64,000 bases of DNA. Origin: Variovorax paradoxus. Its GTDB lineage: Bacteria > Pseudomonadota > Gammaproteobacteria > Burkholderiales > Burkholderiaceae_C. The position numbers and the translations under genes are program-made. Location: positions 1-64,000 of the forward strand of contig NZ_JAUSRN010000012.1 of assembly GCF_030811855.1 (NCBI RefSeq), written 5' to 3'. The first letter of the stretch is position 1. Each line of letters begins with the position of its first letter. This document shows positions 42,239 through 50,414 of this stretch, in pieces. The notes under the pieces were generated by a model that was not told the DNA's origin, ran no database searches, and was given only the letters and a program-made list of their open reading frames with translations.

Positions 42239-43042
42239 TCACTGCAGCAGCGCAGGCGCCGGCGCGAGGCAGCGCTGCACGAAGGCAGACAAGGCACTCA
42301 CGTCGGGGATCTGCACGTCGCGGCGCCCCTTCTCGACAAATTCGATGACCTTGTCGCGCGCCAGCCGCGACAGCGCACGGCTCACGCTTTCCAGCGTCAT
42401 GCCCAAATAGTTGCCGATCTCGGCACGCGTCATGCGCAGCGTGATCTGGTCGGTGCGCATGCCACGCTCGGCGAGCGACTCGGCCCAGTAGCGCAGGAAA
42501 TCCGCCACCCGCGCGTCGGCCGGCAGTGTGCACACCGACATCAGGGAATCGCGGTCATGGGATATTTCGCGGCTCATCGCGGTGTGGAACACCTGCAGCA
42601 GCGCCGGCTCGGCCAGGCAGGCGGCGAGCAGCGATTCGTACGAAACCACCCAGACTTCGCCCGTGTCCATGGCCACGGCGTCGCACGAGTAGTGCCCACC
42701 TGCAATGCCGTCGAAGCCGAGCCAATCGCCGCGGAACTTGAGGCCCACCACCTGCTCGCGCCCGTCCGCGGACAGGTTCACGATTTTGAACAAACCCGAG
42801 TTCAGGATGTACAGGTTGCCAAAGCGCTCGCCAGACTGATAGATCACGTCGCCGGCGTGCACCACGCGGCGCTGGGGCGCGAGGCGCTCCTGCAAGAGCT
42901 TTTGCGTTTCCACCAGCTTCTGGCTGGCCCGCTCATGACCTGCCCGCTCTTGAACGGCGTTGCCGACCGGCGCCAGTGCGCGCGTCGCGAGAAAGCCGGT
43001 CATCGCCGGGGCGGCAGTTTCGGTGCGGGCGGGGTTGAACAT
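42239..43042 (-). CDS. Crp/Fnr family transcriptional regulator
   Basis: 267-aa regulator. A cyclic-nucleotide-binding-type beta barrel (residues 55-170: GDVIYQSGERFGNLYILNSG, LFKIVNLSADGREQVVGLKF) is followed by an FNR-type winged helix (RMTRAEIGNYLGMTLESVSR), whose recognition helix has the E--SR pattern that reads TTGAT half-sites. The N-terminal cysteine cluster of oxygen-sensing FNR is missing, so it is FixK/Dnr-like rather than a direct oxygen sensor. ATG 43042 has GAGGAG upstream. An FNR box lies in the divergent gap at 43198-43211. Confidence 0.88.
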   Translation of the reverse strand: MFNPARTETAAPAMTGFLATRALAPVGNAVQERAGHERASQKLVETQKLLQERLAPQRRVVHAGDVIYQSGERFGNLYILNSGLFKIVNLSADGREQVVGLKFRGDWLGFDGIAGGHYSCDAVAMDTGEVWVVSYESLLAACLAEPALLQVFHTAMSREISHDRDSLMSVCTLPADARVADFLRYWAESLAERGMRTDQITLRMTRAEIGNYLGMTLESVSRALSRLARDKVIEFVEKGRRDVQIPDVSALSAFVQRCLAPAPALLQ

Positions 43043-43197
43043 GTGGGAGCTCCTCGGGTGTGTTGTGCGCATGTCGCGGGTCGATGAAGGGATGCTAGGA
43101 AGCGCCCGGCAACACAGTGACAACACTCGGAGTCGGTGGGTAACGCTGGGTGAATGGTTTGTGTCCGGCGCGTAACAGCGCCCGGCCTGGCGCGGCT

Positions 43198-43238
43198 TTG
43201 ATCTGCGTCAAGAGCGGCGCACGTCGAGGGACTAGCCT
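43198..43238 (+). promoter_or_regulatory. FNR box and class II promoter for the 43262 gene
   Basis: TTGAT-CTGC-GTCAA at 43198-43211 matches the FNR/Dnr consensus (TTGAT-N4-ATCAA) with one mismatch. A weak -10 (TAGCCT, 43233-43238) is about 22 bp further, putting the box centre near -41 as in class II activated promoters. The Crp/Fnr gene next door could use it. Confidence 0.65.
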
Positions 43239-43261
43239 TCCCGGGTCACACAAGGGAGTTC

Positions 43262-43771
43262 ATGCGCTTTCCCTTCGAAATCCACAATTCGTCGGCTTTT
43301 CAGATCCTGTTGCCCGAGGACGAGGCCGCCCTGATCGGGCGCGCACGGCTCCTCCAGGCGGCTGCGTTGCGCGCTGCCTTTCCGCTGCAGCTCAAGGGCA
43401 AGAATCTGGGGGTTTTTTGCGACGTAGCCGACGAAGGCAGCGAAAGCAGGGCATTGTTTCAGCGCGCCGCGGAGGAACTGGGCGCGCACGTCGCGACCAT
43501 TCGCCCCGCCCTCGCGAGCCTTGGCAGCCCTGCTGAAGTCCGGCATACGGCAAGGATCCTGAGCCGCTTCTACGACGCAGTGGAATGCCAGGGCATGGCG
43601 CCGGAACTCGTGCGCCAGATCAGCCGGGAGGCTGCCATTCCGATCTATGACGGCATCGCCTGTGCGGCCCATCCCACGGCGGCGCTGGCAAACCAGCTCG
43701 ACGACCGGAGTCTGCCCACGGACAACAGGCGGTTCATATTGCAGGCGTTGCTTTTGGGCAGCATCGGCTGA
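43262..43771 (+). CDS. Orphan ornithine/aspartate carbamoyltransferase N-domain-like protein
   Basis: 169-aa protein matching only the carbamoyl-phosphate domain of ornithine carbamoyltransferase. LKGKNLGVFCDVADEGSESR aligns with the strand-turn region of true enzymes, but the catalytic STRTR loop is replaced by DEGSESR. The later motif is kept: TARILSRFYDAVECQGMAPE, then PIYDGIACAAHPTAALANQL, equivalent to the HPxQ segment with Gln replaced. The ornithine-binding domain is absent. It is therefore unlikely to be a catalyst; regulation or ligand binding is possible. AAGGGAG lies before the ATG and an FNR-type promoter lies upstream. Confidence 0.7.
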   Translation: MRFPFEIHNSSAFQILLPEDEAALIGRARLLQAAALRAAFPLQLKGKNLGVFCDVADEGSESRALFQRAAEELGAHVATIRPALASLGSPAEVRHTARILSRFYDAVECQGMAPELVRQISREAAIPIYDGIACAAHPTAALANQLDDRSLPTDNRRFILQALLLGSIG

Positions 43772-43934
43772 AGAAGCCTGGAATTTGCTGATCTCCGGCA
43801 CTGAAGCGTGCGCGCATTTTCATGCGGACGATGCATCAATCGTTCCGAATCTTGCAATTCACTTTGTTCCGCCAAGGCGAGAGACTCGTTCGCAAGGGTC
43901 CTCAGAAGCAGGAGCCGCAAACGGAGACAAGTGA

Positions 43935-44325
43935 ATGAGCCTGCAAGCTGAAGAACTTCGCGCCTGGGTCGGACGCAGCGAAACCATCCAGGACGCCATC
44001 AACCCGACACCAGTCATCGCGCTGACCGCCACGCTGGACCACCCTGCGGCGCCCATAGAGGCCGGCACCACCCTGCCGTACCTTTGGCACTGGTTGTATT
44101 TCCTGCCGATGCATCGACAGTCGGAAATCGGCGCCGATGGGCACGCCAAGCGCGGCGGCTTCCTTCCTCCGGTGCCGCTGCCTCGCCGCATGTGGGCCGG
44201 CAGCCAATTCGAGTTTCGCTCGCCCATACGGGTCGGTGACCGGGTTGCGCGAACCTCGACCATCGACGACGTGACCATCAAGGAGGGCCGCACCGGCACG
44301 CTTGTCTTCGTCAAGGGCGGTTTCT
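43935..44325 (+). pseudogene. Fragment of MaoC-like/HTD2-type CoA dehydratase, fused to a porin fragment
   Basis: The first ~128 codons encode the N-terminal domain of a mesaconyl-C4-CoA/itaconyl-CoA hydratase-type protein: RAWVGRSETIQDAINPTPVI, PYLWHWLYFLPMHRQSEIGA, RRMWAGSQFEFRSPIRVGD, and TIDDVTIKEGRTGTLVFVK. The full protein needs about 270-290 residues. Here, after FVKG (about 44318), the same frame enters porin sequence, so the gene is truncated by a deletion or recombination. Its ribosome-binding site (GGAGACAAGTGA) is intact, so a fusion product may still be translated. CoA-transferase partners usually found nearby are missing. Confidence 0.75.
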
Positions 44326-44612
44326 ATGGCCAGGTCATGTACGCCCTGCCTGAGAACGTGAAATACAGCTACCTGTTCGACAGCCCGTCCCAACGTGGAC
44401 GCTACTACGGCGGGCGGTTTGACTATACGAGCGGCCCGGTGAATGTGGCGGTTGCCTACGGCAAGAGCACGGCAGCCGACACCTTGGTGATCAGCGAGAC
44501 TGGGGTCGTGGCCGGCACCCGGCTTTCCGAGCAGCTGCGCACGATCAACCTGGGCGCGTCCTACGATTTCGGATTCCTCAAGCTGATGGGCGAGCTGTCG
44601 CAGGTCAGCGCC
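44326..44612 (+). pseudogene. Internal fragment of a Burkholderiales outer-membrane porin
   Basis: About 95 codons in frame with the dehydratase fragment encode alternating beta-strand text typical of trimeric porins: YALPENVKYSYLFDSPSQRG, RYYGGRFDYTSGPVNVAVAY, LRTINLGASYDFGFLKLMGE. Both ends of the porin are missing. After about 44612 the frame continues only as antisense of the LysR gene, so the ORF's extension to 45305 is not coding. Junctions at 44318-44325 and near 44612 mark a rearrangement scar or an assembly error. Confidence 0.75.
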
Positions 44613-44627
44613 TCCTGGCCTGCTTTT

Positions 44628-45545
44628 TCAGGCGGATGGTCGAAATCCGGGAAGAGAAAGCATCCTGGCCCTGAGCGCCTCGATGAATGCGGTCACCCGT
44701 GCGGGCCTGTAGATGCCCGGAGGCAGTGCGACGTGAATGGCGATGGGTTCGAGCCACCAGTTCGCCAGCACCCGCTGCACCCGGCCGGTCTTGAGATCTT
44801 CCTGGCACATCCAGGGGGCCGCAGCGCCGATGCCCGCTCCGTTGAGGATCGCGCGGTAGCTCGACAACAGGCTGTCGGTCTGGATCGGCGTGTCGAGCGT
44901 CACCATGCGGGAGCGGCCCGATCGATCCAGCATGCGCACGTTTCCGGTCACGTAGGGCACGAGGCCGACGCAGGGCAATTGCGGCAGGCGCGCGATGCTG
45001 ACGGGCCCCAGCTTCTCGAGCAATTCGGGCGTGGCGATCAGCACGCGTTCCATCGTGCCGAGCTTGCGGCTCACCAATCCAGGATCGCGCACCTCGCCCA
45101 CGCAAACCCAGCAATCCGCGCCCCATGCAGTCAGGTCGAGCACCCGATCGGTCAGCGTGAGTTCGACGCGCAACGCGGGATGTGCAGCGCGCAGGTCGGT
45201 CACGGCATCGGTCAGGAAGCCCGTTCCGTATCCCGAAGGCCCGATCACGCGCAGCGTGCCTTCAGGCCGACTCTGCCCTCCCTTCAGGCGTTGCGACAGG
45301 CCTGACCAGCGGTCGCCGAGGTCGCGGGCTTCGACGAGCAGCGAGCGCCCTTCATCGGTGAGCGAAAAATGTGCGGTCGTGCGCAGCGCAAGCTTGCAGC
45401 CGAGCAGCCGCTCCAGTTCGAGCAGTCGCCGGCTGACCGTGGGTTGCGTGGTCCCCAGCAGCCGCGCCGCCTTGCTGAGCGATCCGCTCTCGCCGATCTT
45501 CTGGAAAGTGCCGAGAAGGTCGAGTCGGTCATGTACGTGCTTCAT
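44628..45545 (-). CDS. LysR family transcriptional regulator
   Basis: 305-aa LysR protein. HTH at residues 5-65 (SLSKAARLLGTTQPTVSRRL) and effector domain 95-300 (GTLRVIGPSGYGTGFLTDAV). It is divergent from the class III aminotransferase gene (71-bp gap) and has a perfect 14-bp palindrome 2 bp upstream of its ATG, so it probably controls the aminotransferase-Bug-amidase operon. Its stop lies 15 bp from the porin fragment. Confidence 0.88.
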   Translation of the reverse strand: MKHVHDRLDLLGTFQKIGESGSLSKAARLLGTTQPTVSRRLLELERLLGCKLALRTTAHFSLTDEGRSLLVEARDLGDRWSGLSQRLKGGQSRPEGTLRVIGPSGYGTGFLTDAVTDLRAAHPALRVELTLTDRVLDLTAWGADCWVCVGEVRDPGLVSRKLGTMERVLIATPELLEKLGPVSIARLPQLPCVGLVPYVTGNVRMLDRSGRSRMVTLDTPIQTDSLLSSYRAILNGAGIGAAAPWMCQEDLKTGRVQRVLANWWLEPIAIHVALPPGIYRPARVTAFIEALRARMLSLPGFRPSA

Positions 45546-45547
45546 AC

Positions 45548-45561
45548 GTTATACGTATAAC
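45548..45561. promoter_or_regulatory. Perfect 14-bp palindrome between LysR and aminotransferase genes
   Basis: GTTATACGTATAAC is fully self-complementary and AT-rich within a GC-rich region, and fits the T-N11-A pattern of LysR sites. It sits 2 bp before the LysR ATG and 56 bp before the aminotransferase start. Confidence 0.65.
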
Positions 45562-45616
45562 ACTTCATCACTCCATGCGTCTACCGCAAAGCGACCGCGA
45601 TTCGTATCGTCGGGTC

Positions 45617-47026
45617 ATGAACATGTTGAACTCCCCCGCGACCGGCATCGCCCGGATTGGCGACGAGCCCAAGGGCGGCTCCGTCCTCGGCTTCTACGCC
45701 CCCAAGGGGTCGGCCCGTCCGCCGCGCGTCGCGCGCGGTGAAGGCATCTTTCTGTGGGACGCGAACGGCAAGCGCTATCTCGACGCAACCGCCGGCGCCG
45801 TCGTCGCGAACATCGGCCATGGCAACCCGCGCGTACTGGCCGCAATGGCAGAACAGGCCTCGAAGGTGACCTTCGCGTATCCGCGCTTTTTCGAGAGCGA
45901 GCACAACATCGCGCTGGCCGACCGCGTCTGCGAGCTCGCGGGCGACGGCCTCGACCGCGCATTCTTCGTATCGGGCGGATCGGAGGCCAACGAGGCTGCG
46001 ATCAAGCTGGCGCGCCAGTATGCGGTCGTGACCGGCCAAGGAAGCCGCTCGAAGGTAATCTCGCGCAATCCGAGCTACCACGGCTCCACGCTCGGCGCGC
46101 TGGCGGTCACCGGCGATGCCAACACGCTCAACCTGTACGGTCCAATGGTCCGGCCGATGCCCAAGGTGCCGGCGCCCTTGTCATACCGCGTGCCCGATGG
46201 CCACACGGTCGAGTCGCACGAGAAGGCGTGCGCCGACGCGCTCGAACAAGCCATCCTGCGTGAAGGCCCGGAGACGGTGCTGGCTTTCATCCTCGAACCC
46301 ATCGGCGGCCTCTCGACCGGCGCAGTGGTCTCCTCGGCGGCGTACTTTCAGCGCGTGCGCGAGATCTGCGACCGCCACGGCGTGCTGGTGATCTTCGACG
46401 AGATCATGAGCGGTGCCGGCCGCACCGGCGCCTTCCTCGCCACGCACCATTGGGAGGGGGCGCGACCCGACCTCGTCACGCTCGCCAAGGGCCTGGCCGC
46501 CGGCTACACGCCGCTGGGTTGCCTGCTCGCACCGAACCGAATGGTCGACGCAATTGCGAGCGCGGGTGGCTTCGTGCATGGCCATACCTATTTCACGAAT
46601 CCGCTGTCATGCGCGGTCGCGCGCGCGGTGGTCGACGAGGTCGTGCGGCAAGACCTCGTGATACGCGCACGCGATATGGGCGAACTGCTGATGGCACGCC
46701 TGCGCGACATCGCATCCCGCTCGCCGATCGTCGGCGACGTGCGCGGCAAGGGTCTGCTCACGGCCATCGAGATCGTCTCGGACAAGGGCAAGCGCAGCCA
46801 GTTGCCGGTTGCCTTCAATGCGCCCGCTCGGCTGACCGAGCACGGCTTGAAGCATGGCATCGCGCTCTACAACCGCCGGGCCAACCTCGGCGCTTTCGGG
46901 GATTTCCAGATGATCACGCCACCGCTCACGATCACCGAAGCGGAGATCGACGAGCTGGCCGGCCTGCTCGAAAAGTCACTGGCCGATCTCGCGGACGAGG
47001 TCGCGCGCGAAGGCCTCGCGCGCTGA
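45617..47026 (+). CDS. Class III PLP-dependent aminotransferase
   Basis: 469-aa fold-type I transaminase. PLP-binding Lys291 is in TLAKGLAAGYTPLG, with the phosphate-binding SGGSEANEAAIK (119-130), Asp261 in IFDEIMSGAGRTG, and FILEPIGG before it. It likely moves an amino group between an amine or beta/omega-amino acid and a keto-acid. ATG 45617 was chosen; 45623 is also possible. It is followed by a Bug receptor and an amidase-like gene, so it probably degrades an imported amine or amide. Confidence 0.9.
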   Translation: MNMLNSPATGIARIGDEPKGGSVLGFYAPKGSARPPRVARGEGIFLWDANGKRYLDATAGAVVANIGHGNPRVLAAMAEQASKVTFAYPRFFESEHNIALADRVCELAGDGLDRAFFVSGGSEANEAAIKLARQYAVVTGQGSRSKVISRNPSYHGSTLGALAVTGDANTLNLYGPMVRPMPKVPAPLSYRVPDGHTVESHEKACADALEQAILREGPETVLAFILEPIGGLSTGAVVSSAAYFQRVREICDRHGVLVIFDEIMSGAGRTGAFLATHHWEGARPDLVTLAKGLAAGYTPLGCLLAPNRMVDAIASAGGFVHGHTYFTNPLSCAVARAVVDEVVRQDLVIRARDMGELLMARLRDIASRSPIVGDVRGKGLLTAIEIVSDKGKRSQLPVAFNAPARLTEHGLKHGIALYNRRANLGAFGDFQMITPPLTITEAEIDELAGLLEKSLADLADEVAREGLAR

Positions 47027-47073
47027 ACCCGGCGCACGCACCGATTTCGCAACCCCACCCAGGAAAGCCCTCG

Positions 47074-48051
47074 ATGAAGCTCTCGTTCACTCTCAAGGCC
47101 ACGCTCGCCTGCACGGCATTGGCCTTCGCCGTCGCGGCTGGTGCACAGATCAACACAGCGCATGGCCCGCTGAAGCTCATCGTCGGCTATCCGGCCGGCG
47201 GCTCAGCCGACGTTCAGGCGCGCACGCTCGCCGACAAGCTCGCGGCCGAACTCGGCACGACCGTCGTCGTGGACAACCGCACCGGCGCGGGCGGCGCGAT
47301 CGCGGCCGACTACGTTCGCACGGCGCCGGCGGACGGGCTCACCGTGCTGCTCGCCAACATGCACATGATGGTCATGCTGCCGCTCACCACGAAGTCGGTG
47401 CGCTACGACCCCGTCAAGGACTTCAAGCCCGTCGGCCGTATCGCTAGCTTCTACTTAGGCATCGCGGTGCCCGCGGAGCTGCCGGCCAAGGATGTGAAGC
47501 AATGGCTCGACATCGCCGCCAAGGACCCGAAGAAGGCCAACTACGGCGTGCCCGCTCCGGGCAGCGTCGCGCAATTCATGGGCTACCGGCTGGGCAGCGA
47601 TGCCAAGGCGGGCCTCGTGGCCGCGCCCTACCGGGGCGCCGCGCCGCTGGTGCAGGACCTGCTCGGCAACCAGATCTCGGCCGGCATCATGCCCATTGCC
47701 GATCTCGTCGCGCATCAGCAGTCGGGCAAGCTCAGGGTGCTGGCGGTGAACGGCGCCAAACGTGCCGCATTGCTGCCCGACGTGCCGACGCTCAGGGAAC
47801 TCGGCCAGCCGCACTTCGACAACCTGGAATGGACCGGCCTGTTCGTGCCTGCCGGCACGCCGCGGCCCATCGTCGACCAGCTGCATGCGGCGCTCGGCAA
47901 GGCGCTTGCGAACAAGGACGTGCAGGAACGGCTGATGAAGCTCAGCAGCGATCCGAACCCGAGTACGCCCGAAGAACTCTCGGCCCTCATCGTCGACGAC
48001 ATCAAGCGTTGGGGGCCGGTGGTGAAGGCCTCGGGCTTCACGTCGGAATGA
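47074..48051 (+). CDS. Bug-family substrate-binding protein
   Basis: 325-aa periplasmic receptor with a signal peptide (1-24, ending VAAGA). Bug landmarks: LKLIVGYPAGGSADVQARTL, VVVDNRTGAGGAIAADYVRT, WTGLFVPAGTPRPIVDQLHA. It lies between the aminotransferase (47-bp gap) and the DMFase-like gene (4-bp ATGA overlap), so its ligand is probably the substrate of that pathway. No TctAB permease is nearby. Confidence 0.9.
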   Translation: MKLSFTLKATLACTALAFAVAAGAQINTAHGPLKLIVGYPAGGSADVQARTLADKLAAELGTTVVVDNRTGAGGAIAADYVRTAPADGLTVLLANMHMMVMLPLTTKSVRYDPVKDFKPVGRIASFYLGIAVPAELPAKDVKQWLDIAAKDPKKANYGVPAPGSVAQFMGYRLGSDAKAGLVAAPYRGAAPLVQDLLGNQISAGIMPIADLVAHQQSGKLRVLAVNGAKRAALLPDVPTLRELGQPHFDNLEWTGLFVPAGTPRPIVDQLHAALGKALANKDVQERLMKLSSDPNPSTPEELSALIVDDIKRWGPVVKASGFTSE

Positions 48052-50390
48052 CAGCGACCGCGCCGCAGCCGATGCCGCCACACAAAGCGCTGCAACTGCC
48101 CGGTCTCCACGGCTACGCCGATGCCAAGACCGTGGCAGCGGGTGATCTCATCCGCTTCCACGTCAGCAGCGATGTGCCCTACGAATTCGCGGTCTGCCGG
48201 CTGGGCAGCGACGTCGAGCGACGCAGCGACGACGTGGCGCTCGAAGCGTTCGCGCCCCATCCGGCACGCGTTCAACCGATCCATCCCGGCTCCTACGTGC
48301 ATGTCGAATGCGGCTTGCCGGCCGGCCTGCCGCTGCGCGGACTGAGCTTCGAATGCTGGATCAAGCCGTGGACGGTCGGTGTACGGCAGACCATCATCAG
48401 CCAGCACGATGACCCCGCGCGCCGCGGCTTTGCGCTCTTCATCGAGCCGGGCGGCGCGCTGTCGTTCCACTTGGGTGACAACGCCGCGCCATTGCACGGC
48501 CGGCTTGGGGCGCGTCATTGGCAGCACATTGCCGCCACTTGGGACGGCAAGCTCGCGACGCTCTACATCGATGGGGTGTTCGTCGCGGAGTGGCCCGCGC
48601 TGCAGACAGTCAAGCCTGCTGCTGCGCCGCTGCGCCTCGGCGCGTGTGCCATCGACGGCCAGGCCGACCTGTTCCTCGAAGCCGACCTTGTCATGCCGTC
48701 GTTGTACGACCGCGCGCTTTCGCCCGACGAGATCGCGGCGCGCCGTGAACAGCGCGGCTTGCAGATCGCAACGGGCCGTTCGGTACTCGCCTGCTGGCCG
48801 CTGCGCGAGGAACGCGGTTCGCAAGTGGCCGATACCACCGGATATCAACGCACCGGCCGCATCGTCAACCACGCAACCTGGATGATCGTGGGCCCGGCCT
48901 TCGAGCCCGGCAAGGTCGGCGAGCACGAAGAAGACGAATCGCCCTACGACCCGCTCCATGATCCGACGCGCGGGCATGGGTTGCGGTTCGCGAGCGATGA
49001 TCTCTACGATTGCCGCTGGGACGCGGTGCACGAATTCCGCATTCCCGACGACGCGAGGTCGGGCGTGTACGTCGGCCGCGCGCGCTTCGACATCGAAGGC
49101 CGCAAGGCGGACTACGACATCACCTTCATCGTGCGCAAGCCTGCGCACGTGGCGCCAGCGCCGATCCTGGTGCTATGTGCCGTCAACAGCTGGCTCGCCT
49201 ACGCCACCACGCCATTCGCGAAGAACGTGGTCGACGATCCGGTGTGGCCGCGCCGTTCGGAAGGCCTGGAGAACAGCCATCCCGAAGCGCCGGCCTACAG
49301 CAGCTACGTCTACCACCGCCACGGCCAGCCCTGCTACCAGGTCGGCCTGCGCATGCCCTGGCCCAATGCCAGCCCCAATGCGCTCTACGACCCGGCCACG
49401 AGCGGCTTCAGCCAGTGGGCGCGGCTCGAACGCCACCTGCACGTGTGGCTCGACAAGCAGGGCTACGACTACGACGTGATCGGCGACATCGACCTGCACC
49501 GCGACCCGTCGCTGCTCGCGAACTACAAGACCGTCTTCATCAACGGGCACAGCGAATACTGGTCGCTGCCCGGCGTGGAGGGACTGGACGATTTCCTGAA
49601 GCGCGGCGGCAGCGCGATCGTGCTGTCGGGCAACACCATGTACCTGCGCGTGAGCTACGACGAAGACTTCACCGTCATGGAACAGCGGAAGGTCAACGGG
49701 CCCGGTCACGACGACGCCAGGCCGCCCGTCGGCCCGCCGGCCGGCGCGTTCGGCGAGCAGTACCACAGCCAGGACTGGGCGCGCGGCGGACGGCTCAAGG
49801 CATCGGGCCGTCCGGCTGCCGACGTCATCGGCCTCGAAACCGCGGGCTGGGCGTTCGCCGACGGGGATGACTTCGGCGTCTACCACGTCGAGGAGCCGGA
49901 GCATGCGCTCTTCACCGAGCCGCAGCCACTGGGCCTTGGCAAAGGGGAAACCTTCGGCCACGCGCCCGGCGGCGGGCTGCCACGCGCCATCGGGCACGAG
50001 TGGGATCTGACCCTTTCGACACTTGCGAAGATGACCAGGCATCGTCCTCCGGGGACTTCCCTTCCTGCCCCGCAGGAGGGCATCGAAGTCATCGCCAAGG
50101 GCATCCGGCGCATTCCGGGCAAGCTGGACACATACCTCGACTACTACTCGAGACCCACCGAATCGCTCGACGGGCTTTCGGCCGAAATGATCTATTGGGA
50201 GCGGCCGCAGGGCGGGCGCGTATTCCATGCGGGCGCGGTCGGCGCGGCCTGGGTGGTTGGCAGCGACCCGCTCTTCGGCAAGCTTCTCGGCAACGTGCTG
50301 CACCGTTTCGGCGTGACACCGCGCCGTCTCGCGCGAGCGCTCACGGAGCTGCCGCCGGATTCAAAAGCACCTTGCGAAGGCGTGAAGTGA
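48048..50390 (+). CDS. N,N-dimethylformamidase large-subunit-like protein with LamG domain
   Basis: 780-aa protein resembling the beta subunit of N,N-dimethylformamidase (DmfA2, about 760 aa). Residues 75-215 are a concanavalin/LamG-type beta-sandwich (LRGLSFECWIKPWTVGVRQT, HWQHIAATWDGKLATLYIDG). Residues 330-740 are the catalytic-type domain: RKADYDITFIVRKP, LCAVNSWLAYATTPF, VIGDIDLHRDPSLLANYKTV, INGHSEYWSLPGVEGLDDFL. The Tyr/Glu/His residues expected to hold the mononuclear iron lie in SEYW and similar segments, which I cannot assign exactly. The small subunit gene (about 130 aa) is absent. The start overlaps the Bug stop. Confidence 0.8.
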   Translation: MTATAPQPMPPHKALQLPGLHGYADAKTVAAGDLIRFHVSSDVPYEFAVCRLGSDVERRSDDVALEAFAPHPARVQPIHPGSYVHVECGLPAGLPLRGLSFECWIKPWTVGVRQTIISQHDDPARRGFALFIEPGGALSFHLGDNAAPLHGRLGARHWQHIAATWDGKLATLYIDGVFVAEWPALQTVKPAAAPLRLGACAIDGQADLFLEADLVMPSLYDRALSPDEIAARREQRGLQIATGRSVLACWPLREERGSQVADTTGYQRTGRIVNHATWMIVGPAFEPGKVGEHEEDESPYDPLHDPTRGHGLRFASDDLYDCRWDAVHEFRIPDDARSGVYVGRARFDIEGRKADYDITFIVRKPAHVAPAPILVLCAVNSWLAYATTPFAKNVVDDPVWPRRSEGLENSHPEAPAYSSYVYHRHGQPCYQVGLRMPWPNASPNALYDPATSGFSQWARLERHLHVWLDKQGYDYDVIGDIDLHRDPSLLANYKTVFINGHSEYWSLPGVEGLDDFLKRGGSAIVLSGNTMYLRVSYDEDFTVMEQRKVNGPGHDDARPPVGPPAGAFGEQYHSQDWARGGRLKASGRPAADVIGLETAGWAFADGDDFGVYHVEEPEHALFTEPQPLGLGKGETFGHAPGGGLPRAIGHEWDLTLSTLAKMTRHRPPGTSLPAPQEGIEVIAKGIRRIPGKLDTYLDYYSRPTESLDGLSAEMIYWERPQGGRVFHAGAVGAAWVVGSDPLFGKLLGNVLHRFGVTPRRLARALTELPPDSKAPCEGVK

Positions 50391-50414
50391 TGGACGGCGG
50401 ACAAGGACCCGGCC

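Noticed and set aside
44613..45305. Extension of the dehydratase-porin fusion to 45305
   Set aside because: The frame is antisense to an intact LysR gene and has no porin features after 44612.
11168..50390. A direct pathway from the DMFase-like amidase to formate dehydrogenase
   Set aside because: The amidase substrate is unknown and the loci are over 30 kb apart with separate regulators; the link is only suggestive.
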